Shown here piece by piece: positions 47,944-57,879 of a DNA stretch of 64,000 nt. The notes beneath the pieces were generated by a model that saw only the letters and a program-made list of their open reading frames with translations, did not search any database and was not told where the DNA came from. Positions within the stretch are counted from its first letter, which is position 1; every line of letters starts with the position of its first letter. The translations under genes were made by a program, and so were the position numbers. Source of the DNA: Serratia liquefaciens (GTDB taxonomy: Bacteria; Pseudomonadota; Gammaproteobacteria; Enterobacterales; Enterobacteriaceae); NCBI GenBank assembly GCA_012719855.1, contig JAAXZN010000003.1, positions 1-64,000 on the forward strand, written 5' to 3'.

Positions 47944-47967
47944 CATTTTAGTTACAACATACATTAA
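47944..47967 (-). promoter_or_regulatory. Ter site (replication fork trap) upstream of tus
   Basis: Minus-strand sequence GTATGTTGTAACTAAAA matches the Ter core, including the G that pairs with the C6 needed for fork lock. The C6 (non-permissive) side faces higher coordinates. A fork moving from right to left in this window would be arrested and one from left to right would pass. Overlap with the tus promoter implies autoregulation. Confidence 0.92.
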
Positions 47968-48080
47968 GGGAACGACAAACGGAAGGGCAACATCGGCTAA
48001 GGTGAGGAATGAGACGCCGAGTGGTCCAGGCTAACCAGAGGGGTTAAGGCCCCCCGCACCCGTGGGTACAGGGGGGAGGG

Positions 48081-49376
48081 TTAAACGCGAGCCGCTTCCG
48101 GCAGTTTTTTCAGGTAATGCACGACCAGCAGGGCGAGTAACAACATCACGCTGATAAATGCCACGACGCCATTCCAACCGAAGCTGTGCCAGAAAACACC
48201 GCCGAGGGTCCCGGCGACGCTGGAGCCCACGTAATAACAGAATAAATACAGCGAGGATGCCTGCCCCTTGGCGCGGCGTGCGCGACGTCCGATCCAACTG
48301 CTGGCAACCGAATGGGCGGCAAAGAAACCGGCGGTGAACAGCATCATGCCGATAAAAATCACCGCGACCGGGGCCAGGGCGGTAATCAGGATGCCGATCA
48401 GCATAATCAGGGTCGAAGCCAATAGCACAGGCCCACGGCCAAAGCGGGACGTCATGGCACCGGCCTTTGGCGAACTGTATGAACCGGTCAGATAGACCAC
48501 CGACAACAGGCCGACAATTGCCTGGCTGAGGTGATAAGGATCAGCCAGCAGGCGGTAGCCAATATAGTTGAACATGGTGACAAAGCTGCCCATCAGCAGA
48601 AAGCCTTCGGCAAACAGCAGCGGCAGCCCTTTATCGTGCCAATGCAGCCGGAAGTTGATGAGCAGGGTGCGCGGGCGCAACGAACTGGCGCGAAAATGTT
48701 TTGAAGTGGGCAAAATACGCCAGAACATGCAGGCGGCGGCCAGAGCGAACAGCCCGATCACCGCCAGTGACACACGCCAGGAGAAGAAGTCGGTCAGCAC
48801 CCCGGTCACCAATCGACCGCTCATGCCGCCGATGGAATTCCCGCTGATATACAGCCCCATGGAAAAGGCGACAAAGCTGGGGTGGATCTCTTCGCTCAGA
48901 TAGGTCATGCCAACGGCCGCGACGCCGCTCAGAGAAAGCCCGATCAGCGCACGCATTAGCAGGATGCCTTGCCAACTGGTCATAAAGGCGCAAATCAGGG
49001 TACAGATTGCCGCCAGCAGCAGCGCCACAACCATCACCGGTTTTCGGCCGATAGCATCAGACAGCGGGCCGGTAAACATCAGGCCCAGGGCCAGCAACCC
49101 GGTAGATACCGACAGCGACAGGCTGCTTTCCGCCGGGGATATGCCAAAGTCTTGCGACAAAACGGGCAGAATCGGTTGTACGCAATACAGCAAGGCGAAG
49201 GTAGCCAGCCCGGCGGAAAACAACGCCAGGGTGACGCGCATAAACTGCGGCGTACCGCGCTCGATGTAGGGAAGTTTGCTAAGGGTGGAACGTCGGGTTT
49301 TTGGCGCAGCAGCCGCATCGTCGTTGGCGGCCAGCGTCGACGGCATACCGGCCGCAGAACGCACAGGGGTTGTCAC
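48081..49376 (-). CDS. ynfM: MFS transporter YnfM
   Basis: 431-residue 12-TM transporter, orthologue of E. coli YnfM. Shared stretches: ERGTPQFMRVTLALFSAGLA, LLYCVQPILPVLS, GPLSDAIGRKPVMV (motif A) and GLSLSGVAAVGMTYLSEE. Resistance or efflux role in E. coli is only loosely defined. It is divergent from the LysR gene ynfL, the same pair as in E. coli. Confidence 0.92.
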   Translation of the reverse strand: MTTPVRSAAGMPSTLAANDDAAAAPKTRRSTLSKLPYIERGTPQFMRVTLALFSAGLATFALLYCVQPILPVLSQDFGISPAESSLSLSVSTGLLALGLMFTGPLSDAIGRKPVMVVALLLAAICTLICAFMTSWQGILLMRALIGLSLSGVAAVGMTYLSEEIHPSFVAFSMGLYISGNSIGGMSGRLVTGVLTDFFSWRVSLAVIGLFALAAACMFWRILPTSKHFRASSLRPRTLLINFRLHWHDKGLPLLFAEGFLLMGSFVTMFNYIGYRLLADPYHLSQAIVGLLSVVYLTGSYSSPKAGAMTSRFGRGPVLLASTLIMLIGILITALAPVAVIFIGMMLFTAGFFAAHSVASSWIGRRARRAKGQASSLYLFCYYVGSSVAGTLGGVFWHSFGWNGVVAFISVMLLLALLVVHYLKKLPEAARV

Positions 49377-49475
49377 AGTCTTTCCTTACACAGCTCTTGA
49401 TGAATTAACAAAATGATAGGGAGAGGCCAGTTTTTTGTCTAATATATTAATAATTCAAATTAAGACGTTTAAAGT

Positions 49476-50366
49476 ATGAATATCGAGTTGAGGCATCTGC
49501 GCTATTTTATCGCCGTGGCGGAAGAGTTGCATTTTGGTCGTGCAGCGGAACGGCTGCGCATTTCACAACCGCCGCTCAGCCAACAAATCCAGGCGCTGGA
49601 AGATATGGTCGGAGCGCGGTTATTGGCGCGCAACAACCGCAATGTCAGCCTGACGCAGGCGGGGGAGATGTTCCTGAAAGAAGCCTATCAGGTGCTCGAT
49701 CAGGTCGGTCGTGCCGCGGAAAAAGCGGCGCGGCTGGAGCGTGGCGAACTGGGGGAGTTGACCATTGGCTTCACCTCTTCGGCCCCTTTTATCAGCGTAG
49801 TGTCGCGCAGCCTGCGGGCTTTCCGCCAGCAGCACCCGCAGGTGCACATCAAGATGCGAGAAGTGAACACCAAGCAGCAGATCGAACCCTTGCTCAATGG
49901 CGATCTCGATCTGGGCGTGATGCGTAACACGCGCTTGCCGGACGTGCTGAAACATCAGCTTCTGCTGTGCGAGCCCCTGGTAGCGGTGGTGCCGGAAGGG
50001 CATCCGCTGACCCACGTGGCCTCCGGGACCTTGCGTTTCCAACATTTGGCGGAAGAGCCCTTTGTGTTTTTCTCGCGTGAGGTGGGGACCGCGTTGCATG
50101 ACGAAATTTTGTCGCTGTTAGCCAAGGCGGGGATCACGCCCTATATCACTCAGGAAGTTGGTGAGGCGATGACCATTATTGGTCTGGTGTCTTCCGGACT
50201 GGGCATCTCTATTCTTCCGGCGTCTTTCGCCCGGGTCAAAATCGACGGCGTACAATATCTGCCGCTGGCGGAGCCGGAGGCGATGACTGAAGTTTGGTTG
50301 GTGCACCATCGTCAACGGCCGTTGACGGCGGCGGCAAAATCCTTGATGGCGTTACTGTTGCCCTGA
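49476..50366 (+). CDS. ynfL: LysR-family regulator YnfL
   Basis: 296-residue regulator starting MNIELRHLRYFIAVAEELHF with HTH ISQPPLSQQIQALE. ITQEVGEAMTIIGLVSSGLG is shared with E. coli YnfL. It lies divergently from ynfM and probably controls it. Confidence 0.9.
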   Translation: MNIELRHLRYFIAVAEELHFGRAAERLRISQPPLSQQIQALEDMVGARLLARNNRNVSLTQAGEMFLKEAYQVLDQVGRAAEKAARLERGELGELTIGFTSSAPFISVVSRSLRAFRQQHPQVHIKMREVNTKQQIEPLLNGDLDLGVMRNTRLPDVLKHQLLLCEPLVAVVPEGHPLTHVASGTLRFQHLAEEPFVFFSREVGTALHDEILSLLAKAGITPYITQEVGEAMTIIGLVSSGLGISILPASFARVKIDGVQYLPLAEPEAMTEVWLVHHRQRPLTAAAKSLMALLLP

Positions 50367-50487
50367 GGGGCCACTGGGTAAATAAAACACAATCCGTAGC
50401 GAAAGCAGGGTGAATTTGTGCAGCAAATCACATAACGAATCAAATAGTTGACGCTGTATTCCAAAAGCCCCACCATAGCCGATAGTC

Positions 50488-50510
50488 TTTATTTAGAAGC
50501 GCGAAAAATA
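50488..50510. promoter_or_regulatory. Putative Mlc operator before mlc
   Basis: A TTTATTTAGAA half followed by GCGCGAAAAATA resembles the Mlc-binding consensus (TTATTT... then GCGAAAA). It lies 15-37 bases upstream of the mlc start and would give autorepression, known in E. coli. Confidence 0.6.
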
Positions 50511-50524
50511 GTAGGAGCAGGTTT

Positions 50525-51742
50525 GTGATTGCTGTTGGGCAGCCTGGGCATATTGATCAAATCAAGCAAACAAATGCAGGGGCAGTTTATCGGTTAATCG
50601 ATCAACTGGGCCCAATTTCGCGCATCGAACTGTCAAAACGGGCACAGCTGGCGCCCGCCAGCATCACCAAAATCGTGCGGGAGCTGTTGGAAGCCCATCT
50701 GGTTAAAGAAACCGAATATCAGGAAGTGGGCAGCCGAGGCCGCCCGGCGGTGGGCCTGGTGCTGGACACCGAAGCCTGGCATTACCTTTCTGCCCGCATC
50801 AGCCGTGGCACCATTACGCTGGCGCTGCGGGATATCAGCAGCAAGCTGGTAGTAGAAGAGCTGCTCCCCCTGGCCGCCGAACATCCCGACCCCCTGCTGA
50901 AACGCATTCTCGCGGAAGTCGATCAGTTCTTTATCCGCCACCAAAGCAAACTGGAGCGGTTAACGGCCATTGCCATTACGCTGCCGGGGATGGTGGATGC
51001 GATTTCCGGCGTGGTGCATCGCATGCCGTTTTACGACGTGGAAGATATGCCTTTGGGGCCGGCGTTGGAAACGCGCACTGGCCTGCCGGTTTATCTGCAG
51101 CACGACATCAGCGCCTGGACCATGGCCGAAGCCTTATACGGCGCTTCACGCGGCAGTCAAAACGTCATTCAGGTAGTGATCGACCATAACGTTGGCGCCG
51201 GCGTCATCACCGGGGGGCGGGTGCTGCATGCCGGTAGCCGCAGCGTGGTAGAAATTGGCCATACTCAGGTCGATCCCTACGGCAAACGCTGTTACTGCGG
51301 CAACCACGGTTGTCTGGAAACCGTGGCCAGTATCGAAAATATGTTGGAGATCGCCCGCACGCGCCTCGGGACCTCGATGAGTTCCAGCCTGCACGGCATG
51401 CCGCTGACGGTCGAATCGCTTTGTGACGCAGCGCTGGCGGGCGACCAACTGGCCAAAGATATCATCCTTGGCGTGGGCCACAGCGTAGGCCGTATCCTGG
51501 CTATCATGGTCAACTTGTTCAACCCGGAAAAAATCCTGGTCGGTTCCCCCCTAAACCGCGCGGCGGAAATTCTGCACCCGGCCATTGCCTCCTGCATTCG
51601 CCAGCAATCGCTGCCGGCGTATAGCGAACATATGCAGGTGGAGTCCACCCAGTTCTTCAATAAGGGCACCATGCCCGGCGCGGCTTTGGTGAAAGAGGCG
51701 CTATACAACGGTTCATTGCTGGTTCAGTTGTTGCAAGGCTAG
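50525..51742 (+). CDS. mlc: ROK-family glucose-responsive repressor Mlc
   Basis: 405-residue global repressor of PTS and sugar genes, sequestered by unphosphorylated EIIB-Glc. HTH is RIELSKRAQLAPASITKIVR (near residues 33-52). The zinc-binding CYCGNHGCLE motif of the ROK family and DHNVGAGVI are intact. It starts with GTG, as in E. coli, preceded by GGAG. Sites it could control in this window include its own promoter. Confidence 0.96.
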   Translation: MIAVGQPGHIDQIKQTNAGAVYRLIDQLGPISRIELSKRAQLAPASITKIVRELLEAHLVKETEYQEVGSRGRPAVGLVLDTEAWHYLSARISRGTITLALRDISSKLVVEELLPLAAEHPDPLLKRILAEVDQFFIRHQSKLERLTAIAITLPGMVDAISGVVHRMPFYDVEDMPLGPALETRTGLPVYLQHDISAWTMAEALYGASRGSQNVIQVVIDHNVGAGVITGGRVLHAGSRSVVEIGHTQVDPYGKRCYCGNHGCLETVASIENMLEIARTRLGTSMSSSLHGMPLTVESLCDAALAGDQLAKDIILGVGHSVGRILAIMVNLFNPEKILVGSPLNRAAEILHPAIASCIRQQSLPAYSEHMQVESTQFFNKGTMPGAALVKEALYNGSLLVQLLQG

Positions 51743-51941
51743 GTTGCGCCATCCGCGGTACTCAAGCGCCGCCATGGGGACCAGCCTTTCACCAATCAGG
51801 AATACTTATCGTTTAACGACAAAATGTTGCGCTACCTCAAGCCCGTGCCTGTCGGCATCCTCTAGACTTTTCCCCGTTCTACTCTTTCGCCGTAAACCCG
51901 GCGATATTTTGGTTAACGGTGTATCTCGGGGCAATTAAGTC
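51743..51941. other. mlc-bioD2 gap with an in-frame coding-like stretch
   Basis: Read in the mlc frame after its TAG, the DNA encodes about 40 further codons before TAG at 51863: ...LKRRHGDQPFTNQEYLSF then NDKMLRYLKPVPVGIL. The composition is protein-like, but I do not recognise it. It may be the tail of a decayed gene. No start codon is evident. Confidence 0.35.
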
Positions 51942-52613
51942 ATGTTAACGCGTTTATTTGTTACAGGAACGGATACCGATGTCGGTAAAACCGTGGTTTC
52001 TCGCGCTTTGTTGCAGGCCTTTGCCGCACAGGGCCGCTCTGTGGCCGGCTACAAGCCGGTTGCCGCACGCTGTCAGGAAACCAGCGAAGGCCTTCGCAAT
52101 AAAGACGCTTTGGTGCTGCAGGCCTCTTCAACTCTGCCGCTGTCATATCAGGAAATTAATCCCATCACCTGTCTGGAAGAAGTGTTTCACGCGCAACCGA
52201 CCGACGATATCAACTATGGTGTGATGAGCAGCGGACTGCAGCATTTGTCGGCCATGGCCGATACCGTGGTGGTCGAGGGCAGTGGCGGTTGGCGCGTGCT
52301 GATGAACGACATGCGGCCTTATGCCGAATGGGTGGTGCAGGAGCAACTGCCGGTAGTATTAGTGGTGGGCATTAAATTGGGCTGTGTCAGCCATGCGTTA
52401 TTAACGGCCCAGTCGATCATTAATGACGGCTTACCTTTGCTGGGTTGGGTGGCAAACCGTATCAATCCGGGGCTGGCGCACTATGCCGAAACCATCGATG
52501 CGTTGCAGCAGCGCATTCCTGCGCCGTTGCTGGGTGAAATTCCTTATCTGCCGCGTGCCGAGCAGCGAGAATTGGCGCATTACCTGGATATCTCACCGCT
52601 GCTGAACCGCTAG
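51942..52613 (+). CDS. bioD2: Dethiobiotin synthetase homologue BioD2 (YnfK)
   Basis: 223-residue ATP-dependent carboxylase-type P-loop protein. Walker [16 protein letters not shown] and the Lys in GYKPVAA match Bio[12 protein letters not shown] is the acidic active-site loop. Located between mlc and clcB like E. coli ynfK, which is a second, non-biotin-operon bioD. Its TAG overlaps the convergent clcB stop. Confidence 0.93.
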   Translation: MLTRLFVTGTDTDVGKTVVSRALLQAFAAQGRSVAGYKPVAARCQETSEGLRNKDALVLQASSTLPLSYQEINPITCLEEVFHAQPTDDINYGVMSSGLQHLSAMADTVVVEGSGGWRVLMNDMRPYAEWVVQEQLPVVLVVGIKLGCVSHALLTAQSIINDGLPLLGWVANRINPGLAHYAETIDALQQRIPAPLLGEIPYLPRAEQRELAHYLDISPLLNR

Positions 52614-53890
52614 GCATTGTGATAGACCGATACCGAGCGCAAACCGCGCGAAACGGTAGTGGCGATCACGCAGGCCAGCAAAATCCCCGGCAGCAGGGTG
52701 TATTCACCGGTCATTTCGAACACCATCAACGCAGCCATGATTGGCGCGTGGGTGGTTGCGGCCAGCAGCGTGGCCATACCGGTCAGAGCCATTAGCAGCG
52801 GCACCGCGCTGCCCAGTTCCGGCCAGGTGGCGCACAGTTGCCCAACCACCGAACCCAGGGCTGCCCCGACGAACAGCGTCGGCGTGAATACGCCGCCGGG
52901 TGCGCCGGAACCGCTGCTGGCGAGCACCGCCAACAGCTTGCAGATCAGAATGGCGCCAACCAGCAATACGCCGGGCGGCGCACTGAGCAGTGACTGCACC
53001 ACGCTGTAGCCATTGCCCCACACCTCAGGAAACAGCAGCGAAAGCAATCCCACGATCAACCCGCCGAGCGCCAATTGCAAAGGGGGCTTCAGGCGTAGCG
53101 AACGGAATGCATGGCCGGTGGCATTCATCGCCCATAAAAATAGCGGACCGCAAATGCCGGCCAATACGCCCAGTAGCGCCATCAGCAGATATTGCACCGG
53201 CCAGGGCGCGGGCAGGGGCTCAACCAGATACAGCGGCGCCTGACCACCGTTAAGCAAATTGGTCACCAGCAGCGCGCAAACGGCGGCAATCACCACCGGG
53301 CCCAGCGAGGCCAGCATCAGCGTGCCAAACAGGATTTCCGCAATAAACAGGCTGCCTGCCAACGGGGCGTGGTAGGCGCTGGCCATCCCGGCAGCCGCGG
53401 CGCAGGCGACCCACAGTTTCCATTCTTTCTCGTGGGTGAAGCGTTGTGCAAACACGGACCCCACCAGCGCCGCCAGCAGGATCATCGCACCTTCGCGCCC
53501 GATGGCGCTGCCGCTGGAGACCACCAGCAGCGAAGCCAGACATTTCACCAGGCTGGCACTGACGTCCAGCCGCCCGTCGCCGGTTTCGATCGCTTCCATA
53601 TAATCGGTTGGCGCTATCTGTCGTTGATGCTGATAGCGTTGGTAAACCCACAGCAGCGTGCCTGCCGCCAGGCCGCCTAACGCCGGGGTCAGCGCTCTGC
53701 GCCAGGCCGGTAACGCGGAGGCGGCTGCGACAAGGCTGCCGCTTTCATGGTCGAGCAACAGCCATTCCAGTCCCAGCATCGCACGGTGAAACAGCCAAAC
53801 CACCAACGCGGCGGCGATACCAAGAAAGATGGCAATAAACAGGCGGCGCAGCAGGGCGCGATAGTGGTGCAGGTGGACCCATCGTTTCAT
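52610..53890 (-). CDS. clcB: Voltage-gated ClC-type chloride channel ClcB
   Basis: 426-residue ClC-family anion channel/antiporter. Motifs [10 protein letters not shown] (with the gating Glu), [15 protein letters not shown] and GNGYSVVQS are intact. In E. coli ClcB supports extreme acid resistance together with ClcA. The first residues lack a good ribosome-binding site. The stop codons of clcB and bioD2 share the palindrome CTAG. Confidence 0.93.
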   Translation of the reverse strand: MKRWVHLHHYRALLRRLFIAIFLGIAAALVVWLFHRAMLGLEWLLLDHESGSLVAAASALPAWRRALTPALGGLAAGTLLWVYQRYQHQRQIAPTDYMEAIETGDGRLDVSASLVKCLASLLVVSSGSAIGREGAMILLAALVGSVFAQRFTHEKEWKLWVACAAAAGMASAYHAPLAGSLFIAEILFGTLMLASLGPVVIAAVCALLVTNLLNGGQAPLYLVEPLPAPWPVQYLLMALLGVLAGICGPLFLWAMNATGHAFRSLRLKPPLQLALGGLIVGLLSLLFPEVWGNGYSVVQSLLSAPPGVLLVGAILICKLLAVLASSGSGAPGGVFTPTLFVGAALGSVVGQLCATWPELGSAVPLLMALTGMATLLAATTHAPIMAALMVFEMTGEYTLLPGILLACVIATTVSRGLRSVSVYHNA

Positions 53891-54118
53891 GCGTCAGTAA
53901 AATCAGGAGAAAAATGAAAGGTTCAGCTGAGTATTGTGCTTGGCGTGTCAGCCGAAGGCCAGTGAATCTTTGCAGAATTGGCGGAGGTTTCATGGTTTGG
54001 CGGGGGGCAGGGATAGATCTTGGTTTTTTGTGACGATGTCACTTGAAGTTCAAATGGTGCGTTTTTCGCCAGCAAAAACAGCTAAGTAGACAGAGGTAAC
54101 GGCAGTGACTCATCGGGC

Positions 54119-54127
54119 TGATATAAT
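54119..54127 (+). promoter_or_regulatory. Extended -10 promoter of the first DHA2 exporter
   Basis: TGATATAAT is a perfect extended -10 (TGnTATAAT), 37 bases before the ATG. No good -35 is needed for such promoters, and none is seen. Confidence 0.6.
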
Positions 54128-54164
54128 GGGATGAAAATGAGAATTCAAGGTTTGTAACCACGCT

Positions 54165-55652
54165 ATGACAAATAACGAAGCGCCAGCGCCACTCCCTCAT
54201 CGCCCGTTGATCCTGATTGCCTGCATGCTGGCGATGTTTATGTCAGCCATTGAGGCGACGATTGTCGCCACGGCGATGCCCACAATTATCGGCGATCTGG
54301 GCGGGTTTTCTCTGCTGGGCTGGGTGTTTGCGGTGTATTTGTTGGCCCAGGCCATTACCATTCCGATTTATGGCCGGCTGGCGGATTTTCTGGGGCGCAA
54401 GCGAGTATTTTTCTTTGGCGCAACGCTATTTTTGCTGGGATCGGTACTGTGCGGTTTCTCACCCAATATGTACTGGCTGATAGGTTTTCGGCTGCTGCAG
54501 GGGCTGGGGGCCGGGGCGATTATGCCGATAGCCACCACCATCATCGGCGACGTTTACAGCGCCACCGAACGGCCGAAGGTGATGGGCTATCTGTCCAGCG
54601 TCTGGGGTGTTTCGGCGATCGTTGGCCCGCTGTTGGGCGCGTTTATTGTTCAGCATCTGCCTTGGGCGTTGGTGTTCTGGGTTAATTTACCCATTGGCCT
54701 GTTGGCGATGTTTTTCCTTGGCCGCTATTTGCCTTCCCACCAGCAGCTACGCAAGCATGCGTTGGATCTGGCGGGCACGGGCTGGCTGACGCTGTTTGTT
54801 TCGGCGCTGTTGTTGTCGCTGCTGCAGGCCGAAAACCTCGGGTGGTGGGTGCTGCCGCTGTTGGGATTGGCGGCCGTTGCGTTGATGCTGTTGGTTCGTC
54901 AGGAGCGACGTGCGCCTGAGCCATTGTTCCCGTTGGCGCTGTGGCAAAGCCGGGTGATTGTGGCGGGCAATATTGGCGGTCTGGTGATTGGTGCGGCGAT
55001 GATGGGGATCAGCGCTTTCCTGCCAACCTTTATTCAGGGCGTGATGGGTGGGACACCGCTGGAAGCCGGTACCACGCTGGCGCTGATGTCGATTGGCTGG
55101 CCGCTGGCCAGCACCTTCAGCGGGCGGCTGATGCTGATGACCTCTTATCGCACGACGGCGCTGCTTGGCGCGCTGCTATTGGTGGTCGGGGGGCTGATCT
55201 TATTGCTGATGCAACCGAGCGGCGGTTTGCTATGGGGCAGAGTGGCAGCCTTTATGATCGGCGCCGGTATGGGGTTGTGCAACACCACGTTTCTGGTTTC
55301 GGTGCAGAACGCTGCGCACCACAGCATCCGTGGTATCGCCACTGCTTGCACGGTGTTTACCCGCATGATGGGCTCGGCGATCGGCACCGCCATTTTGGGT
55401 GCGACGCTGAACATTAACCTTCAGTTTCGCTTGCCGCAAACGGCCGATCCGGTACAACAGCTGATGGAGCCGGCTACGCGGGGTGCCATGGCGCCGGAGA
55501 TGCTTGCAGACATGACGCAGCAGGTTGCCGCCTCACTGCATTGGGTATTTTTGGTCTCCGCCATTATCTCACTGTTGGCACTGGCGGCCGCGATGTTGAT
55601 CCCCGCGCGGCATCGGCCGCAGGGTGAAGGAGAAGAGGCGGAACAGGCATAA
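54165..55652 (+). CDS. MFS drug exporter, DHA2 (14-TM) family
   Basis: 495-residue transporter with the EmrB/QacA-type motif SAIEATIVATAMPTI (motif D1) and GRLADFLGRKRV (motif A). The antiporter motif C appears as SSVWGVSAIVGPLLGAFI. Probably a proton-driven multidrug exporter. It stands alone without an EmrA-type adaptor. A bidirectional terminator follows. Confidence 0.86.
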   Translation: MTNNEAPAPLPHRPLILIACMLAMFMSAIEATIVATAMPTIIGDLGGFSLLGWVFAVYLLAQAITIPIYGRLADFLGRKRVFFFGATLFLLGSVLCGFSPNMYWLIGFRLLQGLGAGAIMPIATTIIGDVYSATERPKVMGYLSSVWGVSAIVGPLLGAFIVQHLPWALVFWVNLPIGLLAMFFLGRYLPSHQQLRKHALDLAGTGWLTLFVSALLLSLLQAENLGWWVLPLLGLAAVALMLLVRQERRAPEPLFPLALWQSRVIVAGNIGGLVIGAAMMGISAFLPTFIQGVMGGTPLEAGTTLALMSIGWPLASTFSGRLMLMTSYRTTALLGALLLVVGGLILLLMQPSGGLLWGRVAAFMIGAGMGLCNTTFLVSVQNAAHHSIRGIATACTVFTRMMGSAIGTAILGATLNINLQFRLPQTADPVQQLMEPATRGAMAPEMLADMTQQVAASLHWVFLVSAIISLLALAAAMLIPARHRPQGEGEEAEQA

Positions 55653-55657
55653 AGGAA

Positions 55658-55676
55658 AGGGCGCTAATAGCGCCCT
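55658..55676. terminator. Bidirectional terminator
   Basis: AGGGCGCT-AAT-AGCGCCCT, an 8-bp perfect stem between the convergent exporter and ynfD genes. Confidence 0.75.
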
Positions 55677-55685
55677 GGTTCAGGA

Positions 55686-55985
55686 TTACTGCGCGGTTTT
55701 GGTGTCTTGACTGGTGCCGGTCTGGGCCGCGTCACCGCCGTCATCGCCGTTGCTCAGGCGGGTATAGACAATCTTCTGGGTGTCGTTTTCGCAGTGGCCC
55801 ACCACCAGCCCGCCGGCCTGTTGGACCTGATCGTTAGGCACGATATCCAGCTTGAAGCCGGATTCCGGCACGCCGTTGTTGATAATTTTCTGCGAAATGT
55901 CCGCCTTCACGCTCTCGCACGAGGCCAGGGCGGCCAGGGGGGCTGCGGCCATCAGCAGTGCACCCAAGATAAGCGCTTTTTTCAT
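55686..55985 (-). CDS. ynfD: DUF1161 periplasmic protein YnfD
   Basis: 99-residue small secreted protein. Signal peptide about residues 1-21, ending ALA|SC. Two Cys (SCESVKADI and VVGHCENDT) probably form a disulfide. IINNGVPESGF and IVPNDQVQQ are the DUF1161 hallmarks. Start at 55985 with AAGGA upstream. Function unknown. Confidence 0.88.
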   Translation of the reverse strand: MKKALILGALLMAAAPLAALASCESVKADISQKIINNGVPESGFKLDIVPNDQVQQAGGLVVGHCENDTQKIVYTRLSNGDDGGDAAQTGTSQDTKTAQ

Positions 55986-56073
55986 CAATTCGTCCTTTTT
56001 GAGAATGGGCTTCCTTTGTCAGGATAGCATCAACGACGCCAGAGGGTAATCGCCGGCGCTTGCTGCGACCAGA

Positions 56074-56442
56074 TTAAGGATTAATCTGACGACCGGTCTG
56101 GCGATCGAGACACTTACGGGTATTAGGCTCCCAGTAAGCGTTAACGTTCAGGCTGTCGTTGCAGCGGTCTTCGTTATCAATCGCCTTGTCTACCTTGTCG
56201 AACTCCTTCTCTACGCGGGTGTTAACCTTATGGCGCAGGGACTTGGTGTCGTTAAATTGCTCTTTGCTCTGGCGGGCCGCTTCGGTGCCCATGGCGCCGC
56301 TGTTGCTGCCGTCGACGGTCACGCAGGTGCTGCCCTGTGTGCAGGTGGCAGCCAGCGCCGGTGCCTGCCAGGCGCCCATCAGCATCAGCATGGCGACCGG
56401 TAGCATCCCGCGCAGCAGTCGTTGGGTCGAAAGTGTCTTCAT
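56074..56442 (-). CDS. ynfB: UPF0482 (DUF1283) periplasmic protein YnfB
   Basis: 122-residue protein with signal peptide (cleavage near ALA|AT). The C-terminal half has [19 protein letters not shown] and [20 protein letters not shown], which matches E. coli YnfB. Function unknown. It diverges from ynfA as in E. coli. Confidence 0.9.
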   Translation of the reverse strand: MKTLSTQRLLRGMLPVAMLMLMGAWQAPALAATCTQGSTCVTVDGSNSGAMGTEAARQSKEQFNDTKSLRHKVNTRVEKEFDKVDKAIDNEDRCNDSLNVNAYWEPNTRKCLDRQTGRQINP

Positions 56443-56590
56443 CGTTTCATCCTTATGAGTTAGTGTGGCCTGAAAACGGCAACACTGGCTTTACCGCGCC
56501 CGCAGGCGTGTTGATAAATATACCACCGCGCCATTAGACTGCACCAGTTAAGCACTGCATCGTTTACTTTACAGAGAGAAAGCCTTTTCC

Positions 56591-56917
56591 ATGTTAAAGA
56601 CCACCCTGTTATTTTTCGCCACGGCGCTGGCTGAAATCGTCGGCTGTTTCTTACCTTATCTGTGGTTGAAAAAGGGCGCCAGTGCCTGGCTGCTGCTGCC
56701 GGCGGCGGCCAGCCTGATGCTGTTTGTTTGGTTATTGACGCTGCATCCGGCGGCAAGTGGACGCGTATATGCGGCATATGGCGGGGTCTACGTTGCGACT
56801 GCACTGCTGTGGCTGCGAGTGGTTGACGGGGTGAAACTGTCGGCGTTGGACTGGTTGGGCGCAGGGGTGGCATTGACCGGCATGCTGATTATTGTTGCCG
56901 GCTGGCGAGCGGCCTGA
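56591..56917 (+). CDS. ynfA: UPF0060 membrane protein YnfA
   Basis: 108-residue protein with four TM segments, related to small multidrug-resistance transporters. [14 protein letters not shown] and [20 protein letters not shown] are typical. Homologues are reported to export toxic dyes; the role here is inferred. Confidence 0.93.
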   Translation: MLKTTLLFFATALAEIVGCFLPYLWLKKGASAWLLLPAAASLMLFVWLLTLHPAASGRVYAAYGGVYVATALLWLRVVDGVKLSALDWLGAGVALTGMLIIVAGWRAA

Positions 56918-56952
56918 CAAGCGGCGGCAGGGGCTGGCCCTGCCGCATAAAA

Positions 56953-57702
56953 TCAGGCTTCGCGGTGGATATTCAATCCGGCGAAGGATTGGCTGACCGG
57001 CATGATCTCCAGCGAGTTGATGTTAACGTGGGCCGGCAGGGTCGCCACCCAGAACACCGACTCGGCAATGTCTTCCGGCGTTAACGCATTGGCGCCGTCG
57101 TAGACCTTATCCACCTTGCCGTCGTCACCTTTGAAACGCACGTTAGAAAATTCTGTTCCGCCCACCAGGCCTGGCTCAATGTCGGTTACGCGGATGCGCG
57201 TGCCGTGCAAGTCGGCGCGCAGACCGAGGCTGAACTGCTTGACGAAGGCCTTGGTCGCCCCGTAGACGTTGCCGCCGGCATAGGGCCAGTTGGCCGCCAC
57301 GGAGCCGATATTGATCACATGGCCGACGTTGCGTTCAACCATTGCCGGCAGCAGGGCACGGGTCATGTTCACCAGGCCTTTGGCATTGGTGTCGATCATG
57401 GTTTCCCAATCATCGGTGTTGGCTTTGTGCGCGGGTTCCAAACCCAACGCCAGCCCGGCATTATTCACCAGCACGTCAATCTGGCGCAGTGCCGCAGGCA
57501 GTTCATCAATCACCTGCTGAATTGCCGCACGGTTTCGCACGTCCAGACGGACGATGTGCAGCGCCTCGCCCAACTCGTCTTTCAACTCTTCCAGACGTTC
57601 AATACGGCGGCCGGAGGCGATCACCTGATGGCCTTCGCGGATAAAACGTCGTGTGATGGACTCACCAAAACCTGAGGTGGCGCCCGTGACAAAAATGATC
57701 AT
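56953..57702 (-). CDS. ydfG: NADP-dependent 3-hydroxy acid / L-allo-threonine dehydrogenase YdfG
   Basis: 249-residue short-chain dehydrogenase. Rossmann motif FVTGATSGFGESI, NNAGLALG, catalytic Ser in INIGSVA and Y-x3-K in VYGATKAFV. It is nearly identical in motif layout to E. coli YdfG, which acts on serine, allo-threonine and malonic semialdehyde. Start at 57702 with GAGG about 9 bases upstream. Confidence 0.95.
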   Translation of the reverse strand: MIIFVTGATSGFGESITRRFIREGHQVIASGRRIERLEELKDELGEALHIVRLDVRNRAAIQQVIDELPAALRQIDVLVNNAGLALGLEPAHKANTDDWETMIDTNAKGLVNMTRALLPAMVERNVGHVINIGSVAANWPYAGGNVYGATKAFVKQFSLGLRADLHGTRIRVTDIEPGLVGGTEFSNVRFKGDDGKVDKVYDGANALTPEDIAESVFWVATLPAHVNINSLEIMPVSQSFAGLNIHREA

Positions 57703-57792
57703 GCTACTGTTCCTCAACTGTTTTTAACCACATGCTAATAGCATTAGCATAATCCCGGTTTAAGTGGCAGTGGTTATCGGCGTCCACATAAA

Positions 57793-57827
57793 AAAACCGC
57801 CATCGCTGCTGCCAGACGGGCGGTTTT
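57793..57827. terminator. Bidirectional terminator
   Basis: AAAACCGCC ... GGCGGTTTT, a 9-bp stem with a 17-nt loop and A/T runs on both sides. It lies upstream of ydfG and downstream of the acetyltransferase, serving the latter. Confidence 0.8.
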
Positions 57828-57879
57828 TTGGTCAGTGAGTGATGCAAGTCGGGCCGAAAGTGCCCGATCTGAAATGCCG

